Positions 31,860-43,225 of a stretch of 64,000 bases of DNA are shown in pieces. Each line of letters opens with the position of its first letter. Position 1 is the first letter of the stretch. This DNA is from Haliotis asinina. Lineage: Eukaryota; Mollusca; Gastropoda; Lepetellida; Haliotidae. Made by a program: the position numbers and the translations under genes. The stretch covers positions 14,262,501 to 14,326,500 of the forward strand of contig NC_090291.1 of assembly GCF_037392515.1 (NCBI RefSeq), in the 5' to 3' direction. The notes beneath the pieces were generated by a model. It was given only the letters and a program-made list of their open reading frames with translations, had not been told where the DNA came from and searched no databases.

Positions 31860-32610
31860 TGTTCCTCAATAATTCATCCAATAAGACCACTTCTTCTGTC
31901 TATAGAAAACCAACACACACTGACCAGTATAGTCATTATTTATCCAACCACCATCCACAAATTAAATGAGCCATTTTATCAACTCTAACCAGACGCCACA
32001 AGGCTATCTGCGACCCAGCACACTTCCAAGATGAAATCGACCACCTCAAAACAACTTTCATCACCCTCAGTGGATATCCTAAACAACGAGTAGAGCAGAC
32101 CGTTGCCACCACCCTTCTATGAACGAAATAATCGCACGCGGAAAACTGAACCAAATCCCATCAGGATTAATATTCCATACCAAGGCCAGATTAGCCATCA
32201 CATCAGCCGCCTCATTAGAAGAATTACAAGTTTGGATGTGACATTTTATTCTGACAAAACTTTAAAAACCACCCTGAGAGTAAATGGGAGAGGTGGCAGC
32301 AACCAGAATGAGTCCAATTCCAGAGGATGTATATGCAAAAATTCTTGTGATTGTGGAAGCAGCATTAGACTAAAAGAACACAAAACTTCAGCTGAAATAT
32401 CTGACCTTAAATCTGCAATCTCAGAACACATTGTGAAACAATCAAAATCCCTCTATCAACTGGCACCACTCTCAAATCTTGACATCTAACGTCAATAATT
32501 GTCGGAAAAGAAAACTTCTTGAGTCAAACTTCATTAGAAGATTAGTACCGGAGATCAACAAAGATCTAGGGGTTTACCACCCTAGTGCCTGGTGCAAAGA
32601 CCGACAAGGG
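31860..32610 (+). pseudogene. Penelope-like element fragment (RT end plus GIY-YIG endonuclease)
   Basis: From 31895 the text SVYRKPTHTDQYSHYLSNHH is the start of the C-terminal RT-side region of Penelope proteins, followed by EIDHLKTTFITLSGYP. After stops and a frame change, GRGGSNQNES...CICKNSCDCGSSIRLKEHKT and LKSAISEHIV (to about 32430) match the Cys-rich linker and GIY-YIG-type endonuclease. LLESNFIRRLVPEINKDLGV at about 32515-32575 is the typical protein end. The fragment is broken by several stops, and no intact RT or long terminal repeats were found. Confidence 0.75.
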
Positions 32611-33410
32611 CACCCATGGATGAACAATAATTTGTATGTACTGTTAATAGTAAAATTACTTTACATGCTATACATGCAATACATTATAAAAAAAAAAATC
32701 TTTGTACATGTCCAAACTTACAATTTGGTATAATAAGGATCTGTCATTTCTAATTTAATCCAACAACACTGCTATATATTCACAATAAGACGTATTCATT
32801 CTGTGAGTCATGTTAGTTGTAACCATTCACTACTAATTCTATTATGTTGTCATAGCATTCCTGTTAGCTGCTGGTATCATGCTGTCATAGCATTGTGACG
32901 TCATAAGCATTGTGAGGTCATGGGCAGAGTTAACAGTTAAAAGCTGACGCCAGTTACACATAGGCCAGGAGCGACACAGAGCCGCTGAGTTTGCAATACT
33001 TTAATTTGCCAGGTGACCACCAAGGCCTACTTCCGCCTGCAGGTTTTAAAATCTACAGGCCCTGAAGGAAATATGCAAGTCCATTTTGTTAAGTCAAATT
33101 TTAGAAAAAAACCCCAATACACTACCCTGTACAGAGTTTAGTAAAGACTGTTGCTATTGATGAATTGTGAATGGTTCTCGAACGAGTAATTAAAACAAAT
33201 ATGGGAAAGATTCTGGTTCAAAAACACCAAAACAATTCATCGAAGGCCACAAGGGCCTGCAGATACTTGAAACTGCCGGTGCGGTGCGACACAATAACAA
33301 CCGGCGCTGGGCCTCCTGACCGGCGGTTATTTCGAACGCTGGCTGTGTTATAGGTTTAGGGTACTAAACTCACAAACTCAATGTGTTTTCTGCCATACAT
33401 CCATGAATAA
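32611..33410. other. AT-rich intergenic DNA
   Basis: No gene recognised. The sequence GTCATAGCATT repeats at about 32850-32900. Confidence 0.4.
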
Positions 33411-33415
33411 TATAT

Positions 33416-33710
33416 GTGGAGCTCGGTGGTATAGTGGTTAGCATGCTGGACTCACACGCCAAAAGCCCCAGTTCGAATCCCTGTGGAGACACCAAAGTTT
33501 TTGACCTTGGCTTCATACTGTGTTGTGTCTCTGAGCAAGGCCACTTCGTCCACACTGCACTCATTCCACGCAGGTGCTTAAAATGGGTACCTGAAAAGGC
33601 GGATCTGCGGAACAATACGGTCGTGCTTAACGAGTCAGTATAATTATGTGTAGCGCATTGAGCATACTTGATGTATGGACTATAAGCATCCACATTATTA
33701 TATAGCTTTC
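33416..33710 (+). repeat. tRNA-derived SINE of a fourth type
   Basis: The head has box A (GGTATAGTGGTTAGCATGCT) and box B (CAGTTCGAATCC). A conserved central part reads GTCTCTGAGCAAGGCCACTT and TTAAAATGGGTACCTG, as in SINEs with conserved central domains in marine invertebrates. The 3' end is AGCGCATTGAGCATACTT with ATTATTATA. It lacks the ACTC tail of families A-C, so it probably depends on another LINE. Confidence 0.75.
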
Positions 33711-34500
33711 TCTCTGATTTAAGGTGATAGTTGAGTAAACAGCTCTGTCAAGTTAATTCCCCAACTACTGTCATTGCGACGTAGTAATTCACGAGGAACC
33801 ACAACCAAACGTGCCAAAAGGTCCCCGGACATTTTTTTATTTACATATATTTTTCATGAACATATTTATATTCATGAAAATATAAATAAGATCAATATGG
33901 ATTGGCACAACAGGCCAAAGGCTTCTGTAAGTTCCTCCCCATTAACTACAATATCATACAATCAAAATGTATACAGTACAGAATCAATGAATTGTTTCAG
34001 TAAAAAGCAAAAAAAAATAATAAATAAATAAAATAAATAACAGTTATTTCCACAAAGGCATGAGGTCATTAACATTCGGGAAATAAGTCTGCACAAGTTG
34101 CATTAAATTAGTAACTGTAGTCTAGAAAAATATGAATCTTTTTGAAAACAGTATGTATTTATGAACAGAGTCAATAATAAGTTGATTAATTCTGTTGCTT
34201 GAAGTTTGATTACCTTGAAGAACTGAATTTAAGTCAAAGAGACTTTGTAGAAAAAAATTGATCTGATCTTATTAAGTAATAATAAGAGCAAGAAAAGAAG
34301 TAATTGAGAGAGTCTTCCCATGGATACCCACATGCACAATTTGGAGTATCTGAAATATGTCTATCAAAGCGATGAGGGTTCACATGTTATATTACCCATA
34401 GACAGTATTGTTAGCTTAACTACGAAAAACAGATTGTGCATTATCGATCCAATACGAAGTTATTCAAACCATTTATGAATGCAACATGTGTTTGCGAAAG
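33711..34500. other. AT-rich intergenic DNA
   Basis: No gene or named repeat recognised. Includes an A/T-only stretch at about 34005-34040. Confidence 0.4.
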
Positions 34501-34514
34501 TAAAAGCTGGCATA

Positions 34515-35453
34515 TTGTGATCTCCTATAAAATCTTGTGCTAATTTACCAGTGCTGGCACATGCCAACTGTGATATGGTTCGAAATTTGCTAACTTACCA
34601 CTCCTGGCATGTGTTCACTGTGATTTCATATGGCATTTGCTAACTTACAAGTGTTAGCATGTGTCCAGTGTTATCTAACATGACATCATGTGCTAATGTA
34701 CCAGCAGTAACAACACATTGTGATCTCATAAGACATTTGCTAACTTACCAGTGTGTTCTCTGTGATCTCATGACATTTGCTAACTGACCAGTGCTGACAT
34801 GTGTCCACTGTTACCTAATATATCATCATAAGCTAACTCACCAGCAATAACATGTTCATTGTGATCTCATATGACATCATGTGCTAACTTACCAGTGTTG
34901 ACATGTGTCCTCTGTGATCTCATGTGACATCATGTGCTAACTTACCAGTGTTGACATGTGTCCTTTGTGATCTCATGTGACATCATGTGCTAACTTACCA
35001 GTGTTGGCATGTGTCCTTTGTGATCTCATATGACATCATGTGCTAACTTACCAGTGTTGACATGTGTCCTCTGTGATCTCATGTGACATCATGTGCTAAC
35101 TTACCAGTGTTGACATGTGTCCTTTGTGATCTCATATGACATCATGTGCTAACTTACCAGTGTTGACATGTGTCCTTTGTGATCTCATATGACATCATGT
35201 GCTAACTTACCAGTGTTGACATGTGTCCTCTGTGATCTCATGTGACATCATGTGCTAACTTACCAGTGTTGACATGTGTCCTTTGTGATCTCATGTGACA
35301 TCATGTGCTAACTTACCAGTGTTGGCATGTGTCCTTTGTGATCTCATGTGACATCATGTGCTAACTTACCAGTGTTGACATGTGTCCTTTGTGATCTCAT
35401 GTGACATCATGTGCTAACTTACCAGTGTTGACATGTGTCCTTTGTGATCTCAT
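34515..35453. repeat. 53-bp satellite array
   Basis: A regular array from 34862 of 11 near-identical 53-bp units (TGATCTCATGTGACATCATG, TGCTAACTTACCAGTGTTGA, CATGTGTCCTTTG). It is preceded by about 350 bp of diverged and gapped units. Three variable sites (GTG/ATG, GAC/GGC, TTT/TCT) show that units 1-3 and 7-9 are identical as blocks. Each unit carries CTGGTAAGTTAG on the minus strand. Confidence 0.97.
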
Positions 35454-36268
35454 GTGACATTCCAATGCTTCAAAAATGTGTTTAGAAGCTTCTTGCCACA
35501 GGGCAGGTGACAACAGGAAAGTTGCTTGTCCTGACTTATTTTCCACTTGCCTTTATTTTATGACAATGTTTGGAGTTAATGTTTACTGGGCTATTTATCG
35601 AAGAGTGATAAATTTCAAAGAAGGATATTTCTACTTTATTATTAATGCGAAATTTCATAGCTAAACTATCAGCAGATACGACATGAAATCCAAGTTTATT
35701 TGCATTTTGAAACCGTGAGTAGAAATTATATAGTAGCCCACAGACAAGTAAGATGCCAACATTTGATTGTTAAAAGTGAAACTGATTTGTCCCAGGCATC
35801 AGGTGACTGGACTTTTTAACTTCTGCATCATGTGCTAAGTTACCAGTGCTGACATGTCTTTATTGTGGTCTCGCATGTGCGAACTGAAAACGGGTAGCTT
35901 CGGAACTGCTTTGCCTGGTCAAGTATATGTACATTAGTACAGTACTGCATTAATAAGACTAATATATGAACGACAACTTCTTTTTATTGTCTAACACGAC
36001 GTTTCTGGGCTATTTCTGGAGCCTTCATCACCATCATCATCATCATCAATAAAAATAGGTTGTCATCCATACACACGTCTTATTATATTCACCAACTTCT
36101 AAACGCCTCTCAAGAATCTACAATATTGCAGCTGATTACAAAATACATGCTTGATATGAAATACAATAGCTTCAGTATGGCTGAACATTGCTCAATAAAA
36201 CACTTCCTTATCACAGTGATTACCTACCATATGCCGATTTCACACATATACGAGGTTATTGAAACTCA
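35454..36268. other. AT-rich intergenic DNA
   Basis: A lone satellite-like phrase recurs at about 35826 (CATCATGTGCTAAGTTACCA). A short (CAT)n tract lies at 36028-36048. No gene was seen. Confidence 0.4.
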
Positions 36269-36364
36269 GGGCCTTCTCTTAGCGCTAAGATGGTCGTAAG
36301 TTGATGTTGATGTATGGCACTTATGAATACATTAGCGCTAAGAGAGCTTGGAAAATCTAGGCCC
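36269..36364. mobile_element. Short GGGCC palindromic MITE-like element
   Basis: GGGCCTTCTCTTAGCGCTAA and GATGGTCGTAAG at the left; TTAGCGCTAAGAGAGCTTGG, AAAATCTAGGCCC at the right. Same family as 12165-12267. Confidence 0.6.
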
Positions 36365-36670
36365 AGGAACAGTGATATGGTGCTGACAAAATGAGGAGCC
36401 AAGGTGTCAAAAAGAGAGATTCAAATCCACATCCACATCCACTTGATCCTGCACAGTTCACAGTCGTAGCTAACATAGAATGATTGTGCTTGTATGTGGC
36501 TGCTTTTCACTGTTTGTAAGTACATGGAAATAAATGATTAGTCTAATTAAAACATAAACTTCAGTATGATAAAGAAATTTCAGGTAAAGTATAAATAGGA
36601 TATACCTTTGATGTCAACATTCATGATGCTTAAAATGTACCCATTGAATGGTTACCAGACAAATATCCAT

Positions 36671-36910
36671 AGGAGTTAGTGAGTGAGTTTAGTTTACGCA
36701 CTTAGCAATATTCCAGCTATATGGCGTCAGTCTATTAATCATCAAGTCTAGACCAGACAATCCAGTGATTAACGGCATGAGCATCAATTTGCTCAATTGG
36801 GAACCGATGATGTGTCAACCATGTCAGCGAGCCTGACCACCCAACCCCGTTAGACGCCGTTAGACAAGCATAGTCGCCTTTTATAGCAAACATGGGTTGT
36901 TGGAGGCCTA
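36671..36910 (-). repeat. SINE family B
   Basis: GAGTGAGTTTAGTTTACGCA, CTAGACCAGACAATCCAGTG, TCAGCGAGCCTGACCACCCA and the reversed head. Confidence 0.8.
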
Positions 36911-39169
36911 CTACATCACTAAGTATTGTCTACAATCACTAACACAGGCTGAGTTCTCTAAATTTTAAACTCATTCCGAATCTCTGCCAGGTGGAATCTC
37001 TGCTTGTATTAGTCACAAAACACTAATTCGTTCAAAAACATCCTGCCTCAAATTCCTTAAAACGAACTCCTACCTCAAATAAATGCAGGGTCCAAAATTA
37101 CATTCACTGCTCACATGTAAGGGCTTTCCTAAATGCATAGATTTCGAGCATGTGTAAATTTTGCGGGTAAAAAATTACGGCACGCTGCGCATTTTGAAAA
37201 TGAGATCTTTGTCCATGCCGTGTTAACAGAACCACACTTCCTTTGAACTACTGTCATGCAATTTGTGTGTCGGGTACATAGATCCAATGTGACGGCTACA
37301 TTCGGAAAGTATGCTACATCGCCGCCTCGTTGTTGAAACAAGGAAGTGCATTCAACCTGTAGGGTACATTGATGCATTCATAAAACAAAAAATGTAACTG
37401 AATACAAATATTGTAGATTTATTGTGACATGTTATACTGTTTAAACTTACCAAGTACTCGTTTCGCAATTCCATTTGACTTTCATACCTTCAACATCCCC
37501 TACGAACCACGTCGCTCTGTAGGTCAAGGTGAATACAAAGGGACATCACTCTAACGGTGACAATTACTTCGTTTGTCTCATTAACAGAATAATGGCAAAT
37601 TGGTTGAAGTTCGGACCTAATCTAGCAGTAGACAGGATTTTAACTATGTACGTTTTTTAAGATTTTTTAAGTTTAGAAAAGTATAACGTGTTATTAAACA
37701 TACCTAAGAACAAATGTACATAACACCCGTCTGAAGGACGTTGCGCAAGGTCATAATGACACTTTGATTTGCTTTCACGGGGAAAACACGAACAGCACAG
37801 GTCGGTGAGTCGGTGATCAAAACTCATTAGCCACAGGCGATGATTCATTTATTCTAACGTTATATACACATGCATATTGTTCCAGGCTACATAATTACTT
37901 CGCATTTGCAGTGTCGAATATATAATATGAATGTCCCTTGCAGAGTGTAGAATGGCCCTGAGGCCCCCTATCCCCATTCCCCCATGCAAGTAATCTTACC
38001 TTAGTTGTCGTTGTTCAGCCTAGACGTTCTTCTCAGAGAGAAAAGGTTTTAACTGCTAATGCAACGAACTGTGACAGGCGTTTTACAGCGATAGTCTTTC
38101 GTGTTTATGACCTCAAATAAAGTTGCTTGAGGGACAATTGAATGTCATGAACTTAATGAAGGAAATATGGAGAAGATCTATGAAGGCAGAGATAAGGTCA
38201 CGGGTGGGCCTGGGAACAGGTTCAGCAATGTGTCCACGATAGACAGAATTAGTAGACATGTCAATGGCCTTATGTGCTAACAGCACGAAAAGGATTAGGA
38301 AGTAATGAAGAAAATTAATCGGCAATAATTGGTCCATGAAAGACAATCAAATGAAATTAATTAGGCAAAAGAATGAGATTAGTCTACGGCACTCATTTAA
38401 TATAGGACTAAGAAAATATATTTCCGCTGCATAAACATATAAAATTACTGAAGTAACTTTTGTGTCCTCGTTTCTATAATCGACGCGACAGACATTTAAT
38501 ACAGAACTGAGGAAATTATTTATCAGTAGTTACCTTTTGTGTCATACGTCGTTTCTGTCATCGTCGTGTTTGATAGACAAACCAACCATGGTTTTCCTTC
38601 TAGTGGCAACAGCGCCGTGTGTTGCTGCCACAAATACAGTAAAAACTGTCGAACCCTGAGTTCTCGAAATGCCGATATCTCGAAACTAATCTCTATTCCG
38701 ACCATATAACTATATCATCGACACAGTCGACTGCCTTTCGTGAATGGCGGAAAAATACGTCCATTTGTGATATGTGTCGCATTCATAAATGTCGGGAATA
38801 AATTCGAATTGTTACGGATGAATAATACACTTTCTGTTACTCACTCAAGCTAACAATGCTGTCTATTTTCATAAATATTTTATACAAAGCGTTTAACGAA
38901 CTTGAGAGAGCGAGATAAAGTACCATCCACTCGTCATATTCACACACGTGTGTATTAATTTTGTCAAAATATCTTTCGCAAACACATGTTGCATTCATAA
39001 ATAGGAGGCATAAATTCTTTTTAGCTTGATCACACATAATCTGTTTGTTTGGTTTTTTTTCATTGTTTAAGTATCTGTCTATGTTTGATAAAATATGTTA
39101 ATGAAAATGTTTGGAGACTTTATTGGCACGTTTGGTTGTGGTCAGCTTACTACATAATGACGACAGAGA
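36911..39169. other. Intergenic, no gene recognised
   Basis: AT-rich sequence with scattered short open frames. The minus-strand frame 38113-38346 starts with a hydrophobic stretch but is unsupported otherwise. Confidence 0.4.
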
Positions 39170-39305
39170 GCGACTGAGTGAGCATGAGCTTACGAAATTT
39201 TAGCAGTATTCCAGCACTGTATCTGAGGGATACCTACATTGTACCCATGTGGAGAATCGAACACGGGACTTCGGCGTGACGAGCGAACACTATAACCACT
39301 AGGCT
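39170..39305 (-). repeat. SINE family A
   Basis: GCAGTATTCCAGCA, TACATTGTACCCATGTGGAG, AATCGAACACGGGACTTCGG, GACGAGCGAACACTATAACC: the reversed tail and tRNA-like head. Confidence 0.7.
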
Positions 39306-39664
39306 ATGTCACTGCTCCTCCCAAAATTAGAACATCATCGTGAACTTAGAATCGGAGTCAGTAGGAAAGAAAAAAAATCCAAACATGTTGTTACAAATTT
39401 TGATTTCATAGATTTGTATCTGAGGGCTAGCTTACAGGTTTATCAGTCACGCATATCGAATCACGTATACAAATGGTACGTATACAAAAAATGCGTATCA
39501 AATAGACAACGGAATATTACTCAGAAAGGCCGTAATTGTCAATATCGTCGTCCAGCTAAACTCTCTAAATCTTTCCACAGGGTCCCACCAAAGTTGACAA
39601 TAACATCTTTATTGCCATTTTAATCGGAATTACGTAATACCTGGAAACGGTTTGTTTGTCTATT

Positions 39665-39780
39665 TGTTTAATTGTCTAATTTTATCACATCACCCAGCAA
39701 TAGTCAAGCTATGTGATGACAGTATGTAAATAATCAACTCTAGTCCAGTGGTCAACAGCATGAGCATCAGGGTAGTTTGA
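39665..39780 (-). repeat. SINE family B fragment
   Basis: CAGCAATAGTCAAGCTATGT, AGTATGTAAATAATCAACTC and CAACAGCATGAGCATC. Confidence 0.55.
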
Positions 39781-39897
39781 TCCCCGGCCAATCGATATCG
39801 AAAATACATATAAAATCTTAATAATATTCATGTTTAAACAGTGCATGCGTCACAATTATGTGAGTAGGAAAATCCCAAAGTTGGTGTTTTTGTAATA

Positions 39898-40115
39898 GGT
39901 GAGTTTAGTTTTACGCCGCTTTTAGCAACATTCCAGCAATATTACGGCGGGTGGCATCAGAAATGGGCTTCATACATTTTACCCATGCATGAGGAGAATC
40001 GAATATGGTCTCCCCCAGATTAAGGCCAGAACACAAAATCAGCCATCTAGTTGGGCCACCCGGTGCTTGATCATGTCTCTGGGGTGTGGGTTCAAATCCC
40101 GGATGGGAATCCACC
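39898..40115 (-). repeat. SINE family A, plus a second tRNA-like piece
   Basis: GTGAGTTTAGTTTTACGCCG, CTTTTAGCAACATTCCAGCA, ATATTACGGCGGGTGGCATC and ATGGGCTTCATACATT are family A reversed. At 40077-40110 a separate box-B-like GTGGGTTCAAATCCCGG lies on the plus strand. Confidence 0.7.
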
Positions 40116-40527
40116 AGTCAATTGTGCATGTCATATTGACCAATTTCTAGATGCCATTCGTGAAGCGTAATACTGACGTTCTGAGACATACACACACTGC
40201 TTGTTTCAGAAACAATAGAAACGTAAAATGAGGCAAAAATGACGTCGCTCAATTAGGGCCTAGTTTTCATAATAGAAATAAACTATTTCTAAATGGAAAC
40301 TTTGCCCCAAGGTCAAGCGTATTTTCCTTTACTCAAAAAAATATGAAAAATCGGTTCCTGGTTTTCAAGAAACACAACAGTGTCACTGCATGTTTAGTGA
40401 GTGAGTGCGTTTAATATATATATATAACAATGCTTTTAATATTCCAGCTATATCACCACGTGCACGGTATCGGCAATTGTATTAGGAACATGAACAATCG
40501 ATTTTCATTTACACATATTATTTCCGT

Positions 40528-40687
40528 CACCCAATTCCAGAGCGAACGGGATACGCTACAGAAGTACTGCCAGGTCGGGCAATATTTGATGATCAGAAGG
40601 ACAACAGATGGTAGATTTGTAATATTTTGGAATGAGGCTTTCACGCAGAGACAGTGTGTCAAGTATCTGTGTCCACGTATACGCTGA
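40528..40687 (+). CDS. Possible isolated terminal exon
   Basis: The acceptor-like CACCCAATTCCAG is followed by an open frame SERDTLQKYCQVGQYLMIRR, TTDGRFVIFWNEAFTQRQCV and KYLCPRIR with TGA at 40685-40687. Composition and residues look protein-like, with alternating hydrophobic positions and three Cys. The other two frames close quickly. I do not recognise the family and no partner exon was found, so this may be an exon relic. Confidence 0.3.
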
Positions 40688-41059
40688 GACAGATAATAAT
40701 ATGCAGACCTTTGTTCAAAGTTCACGTGCACTTGATTATTGTTGTGTTAACGTTAAATAACCTTGGCTGTCATTTAATCTATTTGAATCGCATATCATTT
40801 ATATCGTTAACACGTTTGTGGTAGCAAACCCGCTAATTAAAATCTTATTTTGCTACCTGGAAAAAACACAGCAGCAATATCTTGCTACTTGTTATTATTT
40901 AGTGAAACTGCTTACATTCACCAATGAGTCATTCAAAGGATAGATCCCCACTTGTGCACTTTCACTTGTAAATTTACAGATACTGGTATATCACTTTCCC
41001 CCAAAGTGTTGGTCACTAGTAATTGCGACAGTGAACATTCAACTCAGTGTGCATGCGCA

Positions 41060-41300
41060 TCAGTGAAAGAGTGAGGTAGGTTTTACGCCGCACTCGGTGG
41101 TCTGTAAATGATCGAGTCTGGACCACACAATCCTGTGATCAACAGCTTGAGCAACGATCGGCGCAATTGGGAACCGATGACATGTGTCAACCAAGTCAGC
41201 GAGCTTGACCACCCGATCCCGTTAGTCGCCTTTTACGACAAGCATAGTCGCATTTTATGGCAAGCATGGGTTACTATTCTACCTCGGACCTTCTCTGGTA
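41060..41300 (-). repeat. SINE family B
   Basis: Starts GTGAGGTAGGTTTTACGCCG with a deletion in the hairpin part, then CTGTAAATGATCGAGTCTGG, GAACCGATGACATGTGTCAA and CTTGACCACCCGATCCCGTT. Confidence 0.85.
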
Positions 41301-41434
41301 GTTTTTGTAAAAGATTGTTATAATTGAATAACATAGGAGGACGTGCAGTTACTGTGGACTCATCAAGTCACTTCTCGATATTCTAGCCTCACATTTACCT
41401 AGTTGCATAATACTATAGTATGGTTAACATTAAG

Positions 41435-42500
41435 AGTGAGTGAGTGAGTGAGTTTAGATTCAAAGTCACATCGGCTATATTTCAGCCATATCGTGACTAA
41501 AACTAGTTCTATGTCATAAGGTAGACATATATTTTATAAAATATTGTCAACCAAGGACACTAGAGTATCACAGATTGAGTTAAAACTAGCTAGCAGACAT
41601 CTTAAAAACTGAGAAAAATCATTTTGGACAAAACAATGTTAAAATGAGTTACTTATCGCCAACAGCTGAGGATAGATCACCACACCAGAGTCCAATGAAA
41701 TTTCTATCGTTTGAGCTGTGTGAATTAGATAGAAATTGATTTCTCTTCTTGGACAAACCAGATAAAAGGGGAGGTAATGCATGGTCTAGAGGGCGCTGTC
41801 AGATATGTCAGATGTGACGTCATAGGGAGGTAAGTTCATTCTCGGCAGCGACGACCAGTACTGAACATACTGATTTGTTACATTTGAAATAAGCGTTTTG
41901 TTTATTGAGATGGTGCAAGCAGGGCTTTATATAAATATTACCAAAATCGAGATGTGAACACTGCTGCAGTATTGTCATACCTACCTCCTAGGATGAAAAG
42001 ATGTTACAGTAGCATCTGATATTTTACACTGATAATATGATTACTTTTACTTTTAGATGCAAACGTAGAAGCTGCCTTGCAGAAAAGCCGTGGAGTTTAA
42101 TGTGATTGACAGCTTGTAAGCTTGGAACAAGTCGAGGAGTTCTAGGCTTATATCATCACTGATGTCATGTGTTGTACCATGTACAACTGTAATAAACGCC
42201 TCGGTTAGTGTCGCAGGGGACTTACAAAGATGTTTGTTCTTTCATCTGGTTTGTGGTGGTGGCGGAAGGAGACTAGGGATTGACAGTGCCTTTGCTACCT
42301 GCATGGTTGGATTTACACCATCTACTCAGCCACTGCCTGTTGTAGGACAATCTAGCCGAAAATTAAAATAACAAATACGCTACAGTTAAAAATTTGGCAT
42401 GTTTGAATTTTTCCTTGAAAGTTTTGGGGTCTTACGTACCCTCTCAGGGGGACAATAATCTTACAGTACTTTAACCCCCTTTGAAGGTACGGCCACAGAC
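41435..42500 (-). repeat. SINE family C split by a 520-bp insertion
   Basis: Tail and body occupy 41435-41691 (TGAGTGAGTTTAGATTC, CCATATCGTGACTAAAAC, GATAGATCACCACACCAGA). The remainder resumes at about 42215 (AGGGGACTTACA, TTTGCTACCTGCATGGTTGG, ATTTACACCATC) and runs to the 5' module at 42425-42500 (TTACGTACCCTCTCAGGGGG). About 520 bp of foreign sequence lies between. Confidence 0.75.
41692..42214. mobile_element. Insertion inside the family-C SINE, unidentified
   Basis: Interrupts the SINE between GGTCC-equivalent sequence and GGGGACTTACA. It contains TGACGTCAT (a CRE-type palindrome) at 41815-41823 and AATAAA near 42193. No long open frame, terminal repeats or clear target duplication were found. 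Confidence 0.5.
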
Positions 42501-42770
42501 AACCAAAGTTACTAATCAAAACTACCAGTCATATTAAAACACATCTATCTACAGAATATATTTATCAAATTTCAGTAGTTACATCAATTTATTTTAAAAA
42601 AACCCCAAGAATTAAGTGATAATTAACAGTATTAAAAAGATCCTTAACAGAGTTAACATTAAGAAGCTGAATAAACTTAAACATTGTTTAAACATTATAA
42701 TAATATGGTTTAATATACATTCTTCTATAAGCACCATGTTATGTACTTTTTAATATAAAACGCAACTTAT

Positions 42771-42858
42771 CTCCAGGATCATATTTGCACAAAAAACAAA
42801 AACGCTGATCATGCTAATCGTAAATGTTTTTTTTGTGCAAATATGACCCTGGAGAGAC
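42771..42858. mobile_element. Near-perfect hairpin, possible MITE
   Basis: TCTCCAGGATCATATTTGCA CAAAAAAC at the left is matched in reverse complement by the right arm (GTTTTTTTTGTGCAAATATG ACCCTGGAGA), with about 30 bp between. The stem is about 28 bp with one or two mismatches. Confidence 0.75.
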
Positions 42859-43069
42859 AGCTAAATTATGGGAGCTGAGTCGGAGGTTTGATCAATCCTT
42901 CCTACAGAGATAAGCAAAAGATTCATGCAAATAATACCGAAGCAAGTATTGACTGATAACAAATTCATAAATTACACATTTCCACGAGTTTGACAACTGA
43001 CTAAACATAATATGCCTAGCCTGATCATTTATTCCTTGCTCAATAACAGCTGACATGAGATATTGCTTG

Positions 43070-43225
43070 AAGGCGGCCAGGTAGCCCAGTGGTCAAAGCG
43101 TTCTCTCATCACGGGTTGGATTCCTCACACAGGCAAAATGCGTGAATCCCATTTGGTGTACCCGTTGTGATATGGCTGGAATGTTGCTTAGAGGGGAGTA
43201 AAACCCAGCTCACTCACTCTATTGC
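43070..43225 (+). repeat. SINE family A
   Basis: AGGTAGCCCAGTGGTCAAAG, CGTTCTCTCATCACGGGTTG, GATTCCTCACAC, then GTGATATGGCTGGAATGTTG and CTCACTCACTC. Confidence 0.75.

Noticed and set aside
33416..33492. A functional tRNA gene
   Set aside because: Boxes A and B are good, but the acceptor-stem halves (GAGCTCG and GGAGACA) do not pair, and SINE-type sequence follows without a terminator. It is the head of a SINE.
34515..35453. CRISPR-like direct repeats
   Set aside because: The 53-bp units are contiguous, with no unique spacers between them. They form a eukaryotic satellite array.
38113..38346. A small secreted-protein gene with a hydrophobic start
   Set aside because: The hydrophobic stretch alone is weak evidence. 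No partner exon, Kozak context or recognisable mature part was found.
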